From Epiperipatus broadwayi (taxonomy: Eukaryota; Onychophora; Udeonychophora; Euonychophora; Peripatidae): a DNA stretch of 64,000 nt. Position 1 is the first letter of the stretch. Each line of letters starts with the position of its first letter. Location: the NCBI GenBank assembly GCA_028023455.1, contig JAQFVV010012418.1:7311244-7375243 (forward strand), in the 5' to 3' direction. Shown here piece by piece: positions 35,390-48,305 of this stretch. Made by a program: the position numbers and the translations under genes. The notes beneath the pieces are model-generated. The model was not told the origin of the DNA. It did no database searches and saw only the letters and a list, made by a program, of their open reading frames with translations.

Positions 35390-37532
35390 TATAATGATCG
35401 GGGATAATAGACTTAATGTATCTGCACTACAAGGGCGCCATCTAGGCATTTGAACCTAGAAAAATTTATAAAGTAGGCAGATACGCAAGTTAAAAAAATT
35501 TTTTTTTTATATTGGTTGATTCTGACCGCTAGCCCATTGTCACTAGCTCAGCAGAGTAGCAGAGATTTATATTTATAAATTCTTATCTAAGACTATTTTT
35601 AATATTAAATAAAGAATAAAATAAGCCACTGCCAGTAATTAATACACAAACAATATTTATTTACGCACATATATAATCATTTTAAATTTGAGGAATATCA
35701 TTTATTATTTAGATTTTAATATTACCTTTTAATTTAAATTATTATTTTAAGATTTTAAATCATCCACACAGATGAAATTTATACCTATTTTAAGATTGTC
35801 GAGTATAAATGAATTTAATATTTTTTATTAAGATCATCGAGTATGAATAGACTACATAGATTTGCATTTGAAAAGAAAATATTCTATCCCTTATTTAACC
35901 TTAGGCCAAAACTTTCCAGTCAAACCGGTGTCAATCCATCTGATACATTGATGTATTCAATGTAGCATGAAAATACAATAGCACTAATATACTATACTGT
36001 CAGGAATGTACATCTGAACAGTATAGTTAGAGAAGACATTGACTCTTGTCCAATACAGGAATGTTACATCTGTATGGCAAGAAGAACAATAAAATAAAAA
36101 CTCCATAGGAAGGGACTGCAATCCTTTTTGCCAACTTACAATCCCATCCATAGGCAAAAGGGGTTGTGTGGCATATACAGTGATTCTGCATGCAGCGAAC
36201 CTCATACTACATCTACTAATTACACCGATATATCCAATCCATTGACCCAATTTAACTACGAAACAAATAACCTAAGATTACCCTCCCCTAATTAATTAAT
36301 ATAACTTTACAAATCTATATAGCCATTCATGCCCGACTTAAATTTAACATTTATATAAATTCGCACAGATGGATTTATAAAAGTTTGTTGTTTAATGTTG
36401 AGTATAGATCGGTTACATAGATTACATGCTCAAAAACATTTCAACATAAACATAAATGATTAAAATATAAAGTCATTGATGTAATTGCAGAGGGAATTCA
36501 CTAGAAACCCAATGGCATTCATCATAAGATGCCACATTGACACCAATAAGTAAAAAGACATCGAATAAATACATTTTAGATATTCAATGTAAGATATCAT
36601 TATTTACCAAATGTCTACATATTTTAATCATATATGAAAACAAAAATGTAATTAAACATGAACGAATCTATGCAAGTGTCCATGCCCAACTTAAATTTAA
36701 AGCATTTAATAATTTATACAATATTAATAAAAATAAAAATGGAAATGATTTTTTTTTTTTTTTAGGAAACCCATATATACATATAATTTAAACATTAATT
36801 GTCAATTTGAAAATCAGATAAGAGTTCATTTTTAAATTTAGGTTAGTTGAATCTTAAAAGTTTGAATGAAAGTTCTTAATTATTTTTAAATTTTGAAATT
36901 GTTCAGTTCAATAGCTTACAGTAGAAGAGTCATGGTTCTTGGTGGCAATTGGAAGACCGGTCTGATGTTATGGAGGTGACCTTAGCTGGTTTCATTTCGG
37001 AATCACAGTCATTTCATTTTTTTTTAAAATAGAGAGAAAGGGTGATATGTGCATCCTATCACACCTCTCAAAAACAATCAAGCTGCAACTGTCTGGATTC
37101 CTTTAATTTGAATTGTTTTCTTTTTATAATGATCCTATGGATTCCATGAACAAAATGTCACTAATCCTCTGGTGTTTCAATTACAGTCTGTGCTGACATT
37201 TCTGGTGTTTGCACTGGTCATTTAATTTCTTTTTCTCTTACCATTTAATTTATTTTAAGTGCCCCAAAGGCTAGTTTGCTTTTCAATTAATTTATAAAAC
37301 AATCATTTCCATTTACAAAAATATTTTATCTTCAGATCTTGTACTTTTTTCTAAAAAAGTACGTTCAAATATATGTTTTTTTAAAAAAGAAAATAATTTT
37401 TTAAAGTTTTGCATCTGTGCAAATATATATACGTATACATGTTTAACAACTCTTTAATTTTTTTGGCTTTTATTTGCAAATTTAAAATTTTTATTTTTAA
37501 TTAATGTAACAGCATATTTATATATCGTTACA
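35390..37532 (+). repeat. Long LTR-like direct repeat, left copy
   Basis: 2,143 bp, near-identical with 38138-40309. It starts TATAATGATCGGGGATAAT and ends ATATATCGTTACA. The end matches TGT...ACA rules; the start looks like TGTAACGAT with two transitions, shared by both copies. A GC-richer stretch lies at about 36900-37240. No gene was recognised, and the 88-codon minus frame at 35984 has no family match. Compared with the right copy it lacks 17-18 bases near 36945, between short matching phrases. Flanked on the left by ATATATAT. Confidence 0.85.
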
Positions 37533-38137
37533 TATCAGTAAACTTCCTCAAAAAACAAAAACATTAAAAAAAAATTTACTTAGTGTTAGTAATTACGTTA
37601 CATAAATTGATTATATATGAAAATTTCAAAAGGACAAAACTTTTTTAAAAGACAACACAGTAATTACACACAAATATAATGATAAAAAAAATATTGATTG
37701 TTTTATTCTTTACTAGCAGCTAAATTTTTGCCCCCTCCCTTCCAAATTTCTTTTCTTCTACTTTTAACTCGGGCAAGTTAAACGATTAGATTTTAAACAA
37801 GACTTTTTTTTTTAAAAAAAATTATGACTTATATTAATTATTACATTTTATTCCTCGCATTTATTTTTACATATGTGCAATTTTTCTTACTGGCAGTATC
37901 TTTAAAACAAAATTCAAAGTATAACTTTACGCTAATACAAAAAAATACATTTCAGAAAAAATATTACTGGCTTAATTTTCAAGATACTCGTGGTTTATTA
38001 CACATCGGACTATAACATCACATTAATACAAAAATATACACTGATTTTTAAAGAAAAATGTTACTGGCATAATTTATTTTTAAAATTCTCAGGGTACTGG
38101 TGGTTTATTAAAGATCGGCTCACATTGGGTGGCCAAT
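37533..38137 (+). mobile_element. 605-bp interior of the LTR-flanked element
   Basis: Lies between the two long repeats. It has no retroviral-type coding sequence. It contains an imperfect tandem duplication of about 95 bp: ATATTACTGGCTTAATTTT, then ACTCGTGGTTTATTACACAT (about 37960-38010), against ATGTTACTGGCATAATTTA, then ACTGGTGGTTTATTAAAGAT (about 38055-38115). The last bases, CACATTGGGTGGCCAAT, sit where a polypurine tract would be. No primer-binding site is evident. The 63-codon frame at 37824 is not recognised. This is a non-autonomous (LARD/TRIM-like) layout with unusually long LTRs and a tiny interior. Confidence 0.7.
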
Positions 38138-40309
38138 TATAATGATTGGGGATAATTGACTTAACATATCTGCAGTACAAGGGCGCCATCTAGGCATTTG
38201 AACCTAGAAAAATTTATAAAGTAGGCAGATACGCAAGTTAAAAAAATTTTTTTTTTATATTGGTTGATTCTGACCGCTAGCCCATTGTCACTAGCTCAGC
38301 AGAGTAGCAGAGATTTATATTTATAAATTCTTATCTAAGACTATTTTTAATATTAAACAAAGAATAAAATAAGCCACTGCCAGTAATTAATACACAAACA
38401 ATATTTATTTACGCACATATATAATCATTTTAAATTTGAGGAATATCATTTATTATTTAGATTTTAATATTATCTTTTAATTTAAATTATTATTTTAAGA
38501 TTTTAAATCATCCACACAGATGAAATTTATATCTATTTTAAGATTGTCAAGTATAAATGAATTTAATATTTTTTATTAAGATCATTGAGTATGAATAGAC
38601 TACATAGATTTGCATTCGAAAAGAAAATATTCTATCCTTTATTTAACCGTAGGCCAAAAGTTTGCAGTCAAACCGGTGTCAATCCATCTGATACATTGAT
38701 GTATTCAATGTAGCATGAAAATACAATAGCACTAATATACTATACTGTCAGGAATGTACATCTGAACACTATAGTTAGAGAAAACATTGATTCTTGTCCA
38801 ATACAGGAATGTTACATCTGTATGGCAAAAAGAACAATAAAATAAAAACTCCATAGAAAGGGAATGCAGTCCTTTTTACCAACTTACAATCCCATCCATA
38901 GGCAAAAGGGGTTGTGTGGCATATACAGCGATTCTGCATGTAGCGAACCTCATACTACATCTACTAATTACACCGATATATCCAATCCATTGATCCAATT
39001 TAACTACAAAACAAATAACCTAAGATTACCCTCCCCTAATTAATTAATATAACTTTACAAATCTATATAGCCATTCATGCCCGACTTAAATTTAACATTT
39101 ATATAAATTTGCACAGATGGATTTATAAAAGTTTGTTGTTTAATGTTGAGTATAGATCAGTTACATAGATTACATGCTCAAAAACATTTCAACATAAACA
39201 TAAATGATCAAAATATAAAGTCATTGATGTAATTGCAGAGGGAATTCACTAGAAACCCATTGGCATTCATCATAAGATGCCGCATTGACAACAGTAACTA
39301 AAAAGACATCCAAATAAATACATTTTAGATATTCACCATAAGATATCATTATTTACTGCATGTCTATATATTTTAATCATATATGAAAACAAAAATGTAA
39401 TTAAACATGAACGAATCTATGCAAGCATCCATGCCCAACATAAATTTAAAGCATTTAATAATTTATACAATATTAATAAAAATAAAAATGGAAATGATTT
39501 TTTTTTTTTTTAGCAAACCCAAATATATATAATTTAAACATTAATTGTCAATTTGAAAATCAGATAAGAGTTCATTTTTAAATTTAGGTTAGTTGAATCT
39601 TAAAAGTTTGAACAAAAGTTCTTAATTATTTTTAAATTTTGAAATTGTTCAGTTCAATAGCTTACAGTAGAAGAGTCACGGTTCTTGGTGCCAATTCCCA
39701 TGATGTCCCCATTGGAAGACCGGTCTGATGTTATGGAGGTGACCTTAGCTGGTTTCATTTCAGAATCACAGTCATTTCATTTTTTTTTAAAATAGAGAGA
39801 ATGGGTGATATGTGCGTCCTATCACACCTCTCAAAAACAATCAAGCTGCAACTGTCTGGACTCCTTTAATTTGAATTGTTTTCCTTTTATAATGGTCCTA
39901 TGGATTCCATAAACAAAACGTCACTAATCCTCTGGTGTTTCAATTACGGTCCATGCTGACATTTCTGGTGTTTGCATTGGTCATTCAATTTCTTTTTCTC
40001 TTACCATTTAATTTATTTTAAGTGCCCCATAGGCTAGTTTGCTTTTCAATTAATTTATAAAACAATCATTTCCATTTACAAAAATATTTTATCTTCAGAT
40101 CTTGTACTTTTTTCTAAAAAAGTACGTTCAAATATGTTTTTTTTTTAAAAAAAATAATTTTTTAGTTTTGCATCTGTGCGAATATATATACGTATACACG
40201 TTTAACAACTCTTTAACTTTTTTAGCTTTTATTTCCAAACTTATTTTTATTTGCGAATTTAAAATTTTTATTTTAAATTAATATAACGGCATATTTATAT
40301 ATCGTTACA
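38138..40309 (+). repeat. Long LTR-like direct repeat, right copy
   Basis: 2,172 bp, partner of 35390-37532. It begins TATAATGATTGGGGATAAT and ends ATATATCGTTACA, then (AT)n. By eye the copies differ at a few percent of positions plus small indels. One example is CCAATTCCCATGATGTCCCC at about 39690, partly missing from the left copy. The outer flanks of both repeats are AT repeats, consistent with an ATATA-type target duplication that cannot be proved in such sequence. Confidence 0.85.
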
Positions 40310-43300
40310 ATATATATATATATTTTAAAACTATAAACCATCATTCAACATAAAACAATAGATAAGTTAATTCACAATATGCATATATTTCATATCTAAC
40401 AGCCTTGTATTGAAAGGTTTGAATTGTAGCTTGAATTTTATATATACAAATTTCAAAGCAAACTTGTTTAATTCCATAGTGTTAAAGATTATCATATATA
40501 ATGTACTTAAATCAGTACTGTAACATTAAACCTACATCATACAAAGCAAAGTAAATTACAATTTAATTTGTAATTTTGTATGAATTGTAGAATTGAAATG
40601 CATGTAGAATGTGATAAAATTATTGATATTTTGTTAGATAGTCATTTATAATCTTAAAAAATATATATATTAGAGACTGTACTAAAATTCATATATTGCT
40701 TCTTTTGAATATAATCTAGTTGCAGTTTTTATATATATGCTTATGTATCTGCATATACTTTACAGAGTAGGTTTTATTTATTTTTGGTTTTTTTATTTAG
40801 CTGAGTGCAGTTTTGGTGATTGAGCACCATAATCATAGCTTTCAGCCAAATAAAAGAAAGAAAATTCACTTAATAAAGCATAGCTTTGTAAGCAAAAGAA
40901 TTACATATGCAATGAAGAAAAAAGTAATATATATATAACTTAAAGGATATTTTTCAAAAGTTTCTTGGTATATACTATGATTTTTAGTAATGATTCAAAG
41001 GATTGAATTCATTTTAAAAAATGTAAGGGGCATTATTTTTATTTAACATAAAGTAATTTAAGATTGTTACATTATTATTCAATTATTATAAAATTAATTA
41101 ATGAATTTAAAAGGATCTGCCTTAAAATGTTTATTTCTCTAATTATAATGAAAATAGTATAAAATTTTTATGCATATATTATCTTTTGACATATACATTA
41201 GTTAAACATTAAAACAGGCAAAACTCTCCGTAAAGTAAGAAATGGTGATCATGTGATTATTAGTTAAACATACTAGTGTTTTTGAAACACGTTAGAAAAC
41301 GATTCAGCTATTTGTTTGCAAACCATACGACATGGATCGCTGTCTTAATATTTTACTTGGGTTTTTGAAATTTGATTTTCAAAAAATTATTAAATAATTA
41401 TTTATTTGAACAGACAAAATTAAAAACTAACATAAAATATCAAATAAGTTAACTAAAAAACTATTTATGGTCCACAAATTGATTTGCATAATTATTGCAA
41501 ACGTCAACTTTTTAATTTTTTTATATTTTTTTTCTTCAGAAGACAAAGTTGTCATATTTGTTCCAAAAGTATTAATGTTGGGTTAATTATTAATATGATT
41601 GAATTCAGTTTACATTTACCGTTATTTGTAAGGAATTACTTAAATTTTAAGAAATCTTAACCTTGAAATTTATTTTCAGATTTATAGATGAAATGTATAC
41701 ATATTTTAAAATACCATATAATTACAAAAATTGATTTTATTAATGACTATTGGTCACTGATGCAGAATCGCTGTCGTTTATCGACTATTAATAATCCATT
41801 AATTAATCATTTGGCTTTCTAACACCATTTCTCAGGGATTATAATTTTATCACAAAATAAACGCATACATTAATAATTTAGTCAAAGGTTAGTTGAAACA
41901 AACACTATCCAATAAACGGGAGACGGTCACTTAATACCCAAACGTTCACAATTAAAATAATATTAAAACTTATTTATTATATAGAATAATTTAAAAAACA
42001 AATTAATTATATAATTAAATTTCATTATTTTTAAGATAAATGTTTTAATATTATCAGTGGTTATTAAACACATTTAACAAAAATAAAACAACATATATAT
42101 ATATATTAATTTGTACTTTATTTTTTATTATGCTCTGAGGTCTTAATACATATAAAATAATTATCATTTTTCTGCAAACTTAGTCAAGTGTGAATAAAAA
42201 TCTTGATGTTAATTAAAATTTTATAAGTAAATTATTAAGGAAATTGTAAGAAATTTTTAATATATGCATATTAAACGATATTATTGTTTAATCAGAAATT
42301 TCCTTTAATTTACTAAAGTACATAATTCCCTTTTTCTGTTTCAAATCTAATAATTATAGAAAATAATCCAAGCATTATTCAACAACTCTAAAACTAATAC
42401 ACAATTCTAAAAATACATTTAAACGTAATGAACAAAATGTTGGCTTCTATCCAGATGTTCTTTTATTTATGCATAATGAATTCCATGTTCTAAATGTAAC
42501 ATGTCTTCTGCCATATCTGTGACCCTGAAGTTCAAATCTGAATTACATAGTATTTCAATTTCTCTTTTATGTTCCAAATCAAGCTTATGATTTTTCTTCC
42601 AGTTAGCAGACCCATAACCAACTTGACTAACCATCCAATATTGATCAAATGCTCAAAATTTCAGCCAATTATTTACAAGCCTGATGAATAATATCTTATT
42701 TTTTTTATATTTGGCCATAATGTTCTGTTGAAAAGATGTTGCTTGTAGAGGACTAATAAAGAAAATACTTGTCAATACTTACAGCTTGTTTCTTCATTCT
42801 CTTTGCCAGATGTTTTTTGGTTAATTATCTATTTTCGGGGGCATCATGTTTAAACAATATGACTGTTTTTTTAAAAAATGATTATTGTATTAAATATTTT
42901 GTTGAATTTTTTTAAGATGATTAAAAGCACAACTCCAAATTATTGTAATTAAATAAAATTTAATACAACTGTAATAAATAAAATAAAAACATGATGAAAG
43001 AATAGTTCAAACATGTTTTGAAATTACATTGCCATTATCACCATTTGCACCTCATGCCCATTAGCACACACTTTTCATGCAAGGAAACTATTGTTCTGAA
43101 ATTTTGAAAATACTTCACTGCATATTTTTCTGTCACTGGTAAATTCCAAATTTTAAACATTTTTGCAAAAGGTTATGAAAAATAATTAACCAATAGCTTG
43201 AACGAATGCTATGGTAAACATAAAAAAAATCATGACAATGTTAACAACATGTTAACAGTTTTCATTAAATGTTATGAATGGCATTTATAAAAAAAATATT

Positions 43301-45106
43301 TTTTAAAATTAACATGATTTTATATTCAGTTTTTTAATATTTTTTAAACTTAGCAAATAACACATGTTCCATAAAATAGTTTTGAGAGGAAAAAAAGGAA
43401 ACAAATACTTCGATATCCCTGAAAAATATCTGGCAAAGAGAGAGAAGAATTAATACATAAGTATCATACCATTCCTAAAAAGTTGCAACTATAAAATGAT
43501 TATTTATGCTTGCTGTATTAAGAATCAAATTTAAATCTTTTCCTCATTAGTATTTCACCTCTTTTCAAAGATATTGACATTTACAAAGGAACTCATTTTT
43601 CTTATCTTAAGTATAATTTGCAAGTGCTGTATTTATTAATATTACAAATATATTAAAGATTTTCACAGGTAGAGTTGTAAAAGTGTGTGTGCATATATAT
43701 TGAAACAGATGATCTGATGCTCAGATCCTGTTTCACAGCCCACATCCAATCTCCTACCATCTAACTATATTCAAACCCGTCTTTACACACGTATACATAT
43801 CTAATAATACATATATATTTCTTTTCCTTAGTATTCTAACATAAATCATGTAAACACATATATTTTAATCTAAAAATATTTTTATTTAATAATAATCGCA
43901 TGTGTATACGGGTGTAAGTAATAAATTTATATATATTTCAGTGTAGGAGATTGCGAATAAATTAGTAAGGTTATATTATATATAAGGTATCATATATGAA
44001 ACTTATTATTTTTTCATATGTAATTTTGTAGCCAGAAATGATGCAATCTTGTTAAAAAGTCTCTCGAAAAACAATTACCCGGAAGATCCCTTAGATAAAA
44101 GTAAAAGATTACAATTTTGTAATAATAAAATAAACCCATTAGTGGAAATTGTCCATGCTAGCTTGTTTTAAAATCATAAGATTTATTTTAAAACAATCGT
44201 TCGCGAAACTGATAACAAAATTGCATTGTTTCAAACGTCTTACTAGATAAAAGTATCCGGTCAAATTATTCCATATGAACCTTAAGTGCTTAAACCGCCT
44301 CAGGTCCAGCAGTAGTTGTTAAGTTACATCTTCAAAATAAAAGTATATATACTGCTGGATTTGAATACACAAGAGGAAGAGACCATAAAATAATTATGTT
44401 GCTATACATATTCCACACCAGTTTTGATTCTCACTCAATGTGCCATGAGTAGGGGAAATTTCACCTTTTCCCTCCATTCTAATATGCTGTTCCCATAAGC
44501 GAAGCTCTGCATCCCATACTGATGAACTTTATATATTTTTTCAATGAAAGTGAAATGCTGACCATCATAGAATAATGCTACCCTAGATCTAGTGAAACAA
44601 TACCAATGGACTTGTAGTAAAATTGCTCTTCCAAATAGCAAGGTAAAGAGAACTTGGACCGCTCGTAATTCTTAAATCCTACCTTCTCTGTAATATTTAT
44701 ATTTTCTAATCATCTATATTAAATGTCTTCAAAATATGTAATTCTTATAACTCTATATAACTAATCAATACTAAGCCTCTCATAAAATGTTTCTTTTCTT
44801 TTATTTCCAAGCAGCAAACAATTCTCATTTAGATTTATGTATTTATATTTTAAATGAAATGCCAATAATATTCTAAAATCACAAGCATATAATTTATTTT
44901 CGTTTCCCCCACCCATCATTTATCGGGTAATTAACGTATAACTTAATCAAAACAAGTCTTACTCGACTTGCCCAGGTGCACACAATTTTAGATAAACAAA
45001 CTAATTATATTTTCATGTTTACTGTGGAATAACAGATTGACATCTGTTTTTTATATTTTCCTTTCTAAATAATGCTCTATTTCTTATTATTAATTTATAT
45101 TATATA
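40310..45106. other. Long AT-rich region, no gene recognised
   Basis: About 4.8 kb. 41750-41960 and 42420-42680 are slightly GC-richer but give no protein match. 43680-43800 holds a short pseudo-palindrome, GATCTGATGCTCAGATC. The 68-codon minus frame at 44435-44641 has no family match. No paired terminal repeats were found. Confidence 0.4.
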
Positions 45107-46583
45107 TGTAAAACCCATCTTAGCTATTACCGCCACCCATTTATTCTGTAATAATTTATATATTTTATAAGGGCATCTATTAACCAAGATTGAGATTTAT
45201 TAAATGTGTGGGAAGTAATGAATAATATTAAGTAACATAATGTAAAAGGGAGGGGGATCTGAAGATCTTAGTTTATATTCAATTAGAATTATTATCCATG
45301 TTTGTTTAATGAAGAAACCATACCATTATGCCAAGTATTTCATAATTTATGGGCAATAAATATGTTTAGATAATCTTTAGTTATAGTTATATTGTATTAT
45401 TAAGCATTGCATGCATATAGGCCACTTCGTTTATATATATTCGTGCTTCTCTCTCATGGAGGTATTTGCTAAGTCGAGCCCCATCGTCATTCTCCGTGTC
45501 CTAGAAACCAGGCTGTAAAACCATTTTGTGGACACCTTTGGTCATATGAGCATGCGTTATACGGGAATTGCTCTGGAAAATCCAGCCCGATAAAGACATA
45601 GCCGACCGCCCTTCGTCGCAATGCTGACCCTACCTACGTTTGCAGAGGAAATTGGTCAACTTCATTATTAAAATTCATGAAGCACACTCCAGGATCCATA
45701 ATTGGACTACCCCAATCTGCCACCATGCACGCACTGCCCTTCAGTGTATTATTAGTCGCCCAGAAATAGCCATAAGTCATAATGAGATGATTTCTTTAAA
45801 CAGATATATTTCCATTAGTTGACTATACGTATCAAGGCGATAGATTTAATATCGTTTATATAATTATTCATTATCCGTCCCGCACATTAATTATTTATAA
45901 CTCAAATTAATAATAATATTGAATATAACCAAATGTAATATCTGCTTATAAAATTATTTTCTTTTTAAATCAAGTAGATGCTCTTTTTGTCTCTCCAGGG
46001 ATGTAATAGTATTCTAGTAATGTATTCCAATAGCGCTAATTCATTAAGTCTTACATATATATTATTGACATAGCTACAAATATCATGTTATTGTTAAATA
46101 TGAATTATATATTACTTATGAGGCTAATGTCGGATAAATAACCCGACATAATTTTTGTTATTAATAAATCTTAAATATATATATATCAACTCTCGAACCA
46201 TTGCTTTCTTTTAGTTAAGTTAATATATTAAGTTATTAATTATGCTCAATATGACTAGATGATCTCCGCTAAATACATAATTAATGTGCTAGGTCACGAG
46301 CCTTCATTGCTCATAAAATATAGCTAGTTATTAATTCAGTCTATCATTAAAGTTTAGCCTAGAGTCTTTTTTGTGTCTCCGATGAGCAATGCCGGCGGTG
46401 AGAAGTAAATTAAATCGATGTCATCAGGATTGTTGTTCATAATGTTATAGATCTGGGAAATAGACAAATAGGGCAGAATTCATGAGTGTTCCTGACCTGT
46501 GTATCTTGCGCACGATTGGATTCGAGGTACTTTTGCCTAGATGCTAGATCTTTTTACGTGAACATACAAATCTGACCGGCACA
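45107..46583 (+). repeat. Candidate solo LTR (1.48 kb)
   Basis: A proposed LTR starts TGTAAAACCC after TATATA and ends GACCGGCACA before ATATA. A TATA-like TTTATATATATTC at about 45430 is followed by a GC-richer leader (45440-45740) with no coding match. The last 170 bases are shared, inverted, with 20727-20910, whose outer edge also meets an AT tract. This supports the right boundary. The left boundary is an inference from TGT and the ATATA flank. No interior retrotransposon sequence lies on either side, hence solo. Confidence 0.45.
46411..46583. repeat. Repeat block B, inverted relative to block A
   Basis: The reverse complement runs TGTGCCGGTCAG, GTATGTTCACGTAA, GCAAAAGTACCTCGAATCC, GATACACAGGTC and GAACAACAATCCT. 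It aligns with 20727-20910 throughout. Divergence looks like 15-20 percent by eye. The two copies define a repeat family whose end abuts an AT repeat in both places. Confidence 0.72.
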
Positions 46584-47554
46584 ATATACTACTTAAATTA
46601 ATAGGTTAAACCTATAAATAGATGTAAAAGTTATTGTAGACTACTAAATCAAATAGTTTAGTTTAAAAACTTTAAGCAGTTAATGATAATTATCTGGAAA
46701 AAATCATTGATAACATATTTCTCTGATTATTATAAAAAAACTATCACCACTCATTCCTTTGTTTACATCATAATTAATTCATGAAATTATTTAATTTAAC
46801 TAATATATGTTTTCATACACTTGCATTAATAAATTAAACATTATATAAATTTATGAATGTGAATGTATATATTCAAACTCTAATCACAAATATATTTATA
46901 GATCAGATTATTATTTCTGATATAGAAATTCAGGTATTTTAAGCCTCTTTAAATTTAAAATAAACCTATAATTAAAAAGAAAATGATCTGAAAGTTTTTG
47001 TTCTGGAAAATAGTTTACAATACTATTGATTTTAAAATAAGAAAGGCTTCAAAAATATAAAATCTTATTGGTTGAAGATAGCATAATAATAAATTATTAC
47101 ATACACACAAACACTAATTTATATGATCAACTAAAAACATATGTAACATGATACTAGTATGTATTATGTTAAAATCTAGGATTTATTATGCATGCAAATA
47201 TTATTTTATAAATTTGATAAATATGTTTACAATATCAGACGCTTTACAAAGTAAATAATTATCTTTTATAACAGGGCTGGGTTCAAACCCTATTCTAAGG
47301 CATAGTATAGTATAAGCGGGCATATATATATACTTGATCAAAAGTAATATTAAGTTAAATTATTTTTGTTATATACGTGGGTGTGTATATATTTTAAATG
47401 GGTAAATAAAAATAGATTGAAACATAAGAGGGAGGGGGGTTATATGGTTTGTGCTCTTATATTTTGGTTAGAAGCGTGTGTATTTATATTGCTGCATGGG
47501 TGAATAAGTGTAATAAATTCATAAAAAGAAGAAAATTTACATGGCCAAGCTTTA

Positions 47555-47797
47555 ATTCCAAGATGGATGACTAAGGAAAGAATTTCCAAAATGATAAGTT
47601 AATTGCAAAGAAAGAATCAGAAAAGTTATAGATTGCTATCTCAAGGAATAAAGTTAATTTAATTAAAAGGAAATTGATTCCAAGATGAACGATGAAAGAC
47701 ATAAATTCTAAAAAGATATATTAAATGAAAATAAAGAATCCAAAAATGTATAGATCGCTATCTCGAGACAAAAGCTATTTTAATTAGAAAGAAAATG
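47555..47797. repeat. Diverged tandem duplication, unit ~122 bp
   Basis: Two adjacent units (47555-47676 and 47677-47797) share ATTCCAAGATG(G/A), then AAAGAATC, then TATAGAT(T/C)GCTATCTC and TTAATTA(A/G)AA. Divergence is substantial. No protein is encoded. Together with the GC-richer islet downstream this could be U3 sequence of an LTR. Confidence 0.65.
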
Positions 47798-48057
47798 TTA
47801 TAAGTAAAAGACAATGAACAGTCGAGTGTGGATCTCAAGGTGTAATTAAAATTCTTGAACATATAAAAAAAAGAAAAGTTGTTGAAAGGTTTTCTATTTG
47901 CAAACCACGTGGTTTCGTCAAAAAGAAGAAAAGAACAATAGATATTAATTAAGGAGTTTTGAAAGCCGAACTTGGAGAGGACATTCCAGAACTGTTAATG
48001 TCACAAGCAAGATTGAAGAAAAATTAGTTCAAAAATTATATATATATTCATCAACCA

Positions 48058-48305
48058 TGAACAGGCTGGGGTAAAGGACAAAAAATGGACCAGGATCTGC
48101 CAGCCATCCTGCGGAGATATTGCGGTTGCTGTCCATATATGAACAAAGTCCTTTCCAAACTACAGACAGAATGACATTCACCAAACACCATTGATTGTGC
48201 CTTACGGAATCAAGGGAGAGCTACCAAAAATCACTTGTTCACTATGTCAAAACATAAAGCTAGCGGACATTACCATTCATCTGCACCCAGGCGAGAAAAA
48301 TTAAG
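48058..48305 (+). other. GC-richer islet with an 80-codon frame broken by one stop
   Basis: Reading from GAACAGGCTGGGGTAAAGG, one frame gives EQAGVKDKKWTRICQPSCGD, then IAVAVHI, a TGA, then PNYRQNDIHQTPLIVPYGIK, then CSLCQNIKLADITIHL and HPGEKN before TAA. Only one internal stop occurs, and composition is far less AT-rich than the flanks. AAG|GTAACG follows at 48305 and a C/A-poor AG precedes the block. An exon can thus be imagined, but I recognise no family, and an LTR leader that happens to be open is equally likely. Confidence 0.3.

Noticed and set aside
47555-47797. CRISPR-like or satellite array
   Set aside because: Only two long diverged units without regular repeat-spacer structure; a simple tandem duplication.
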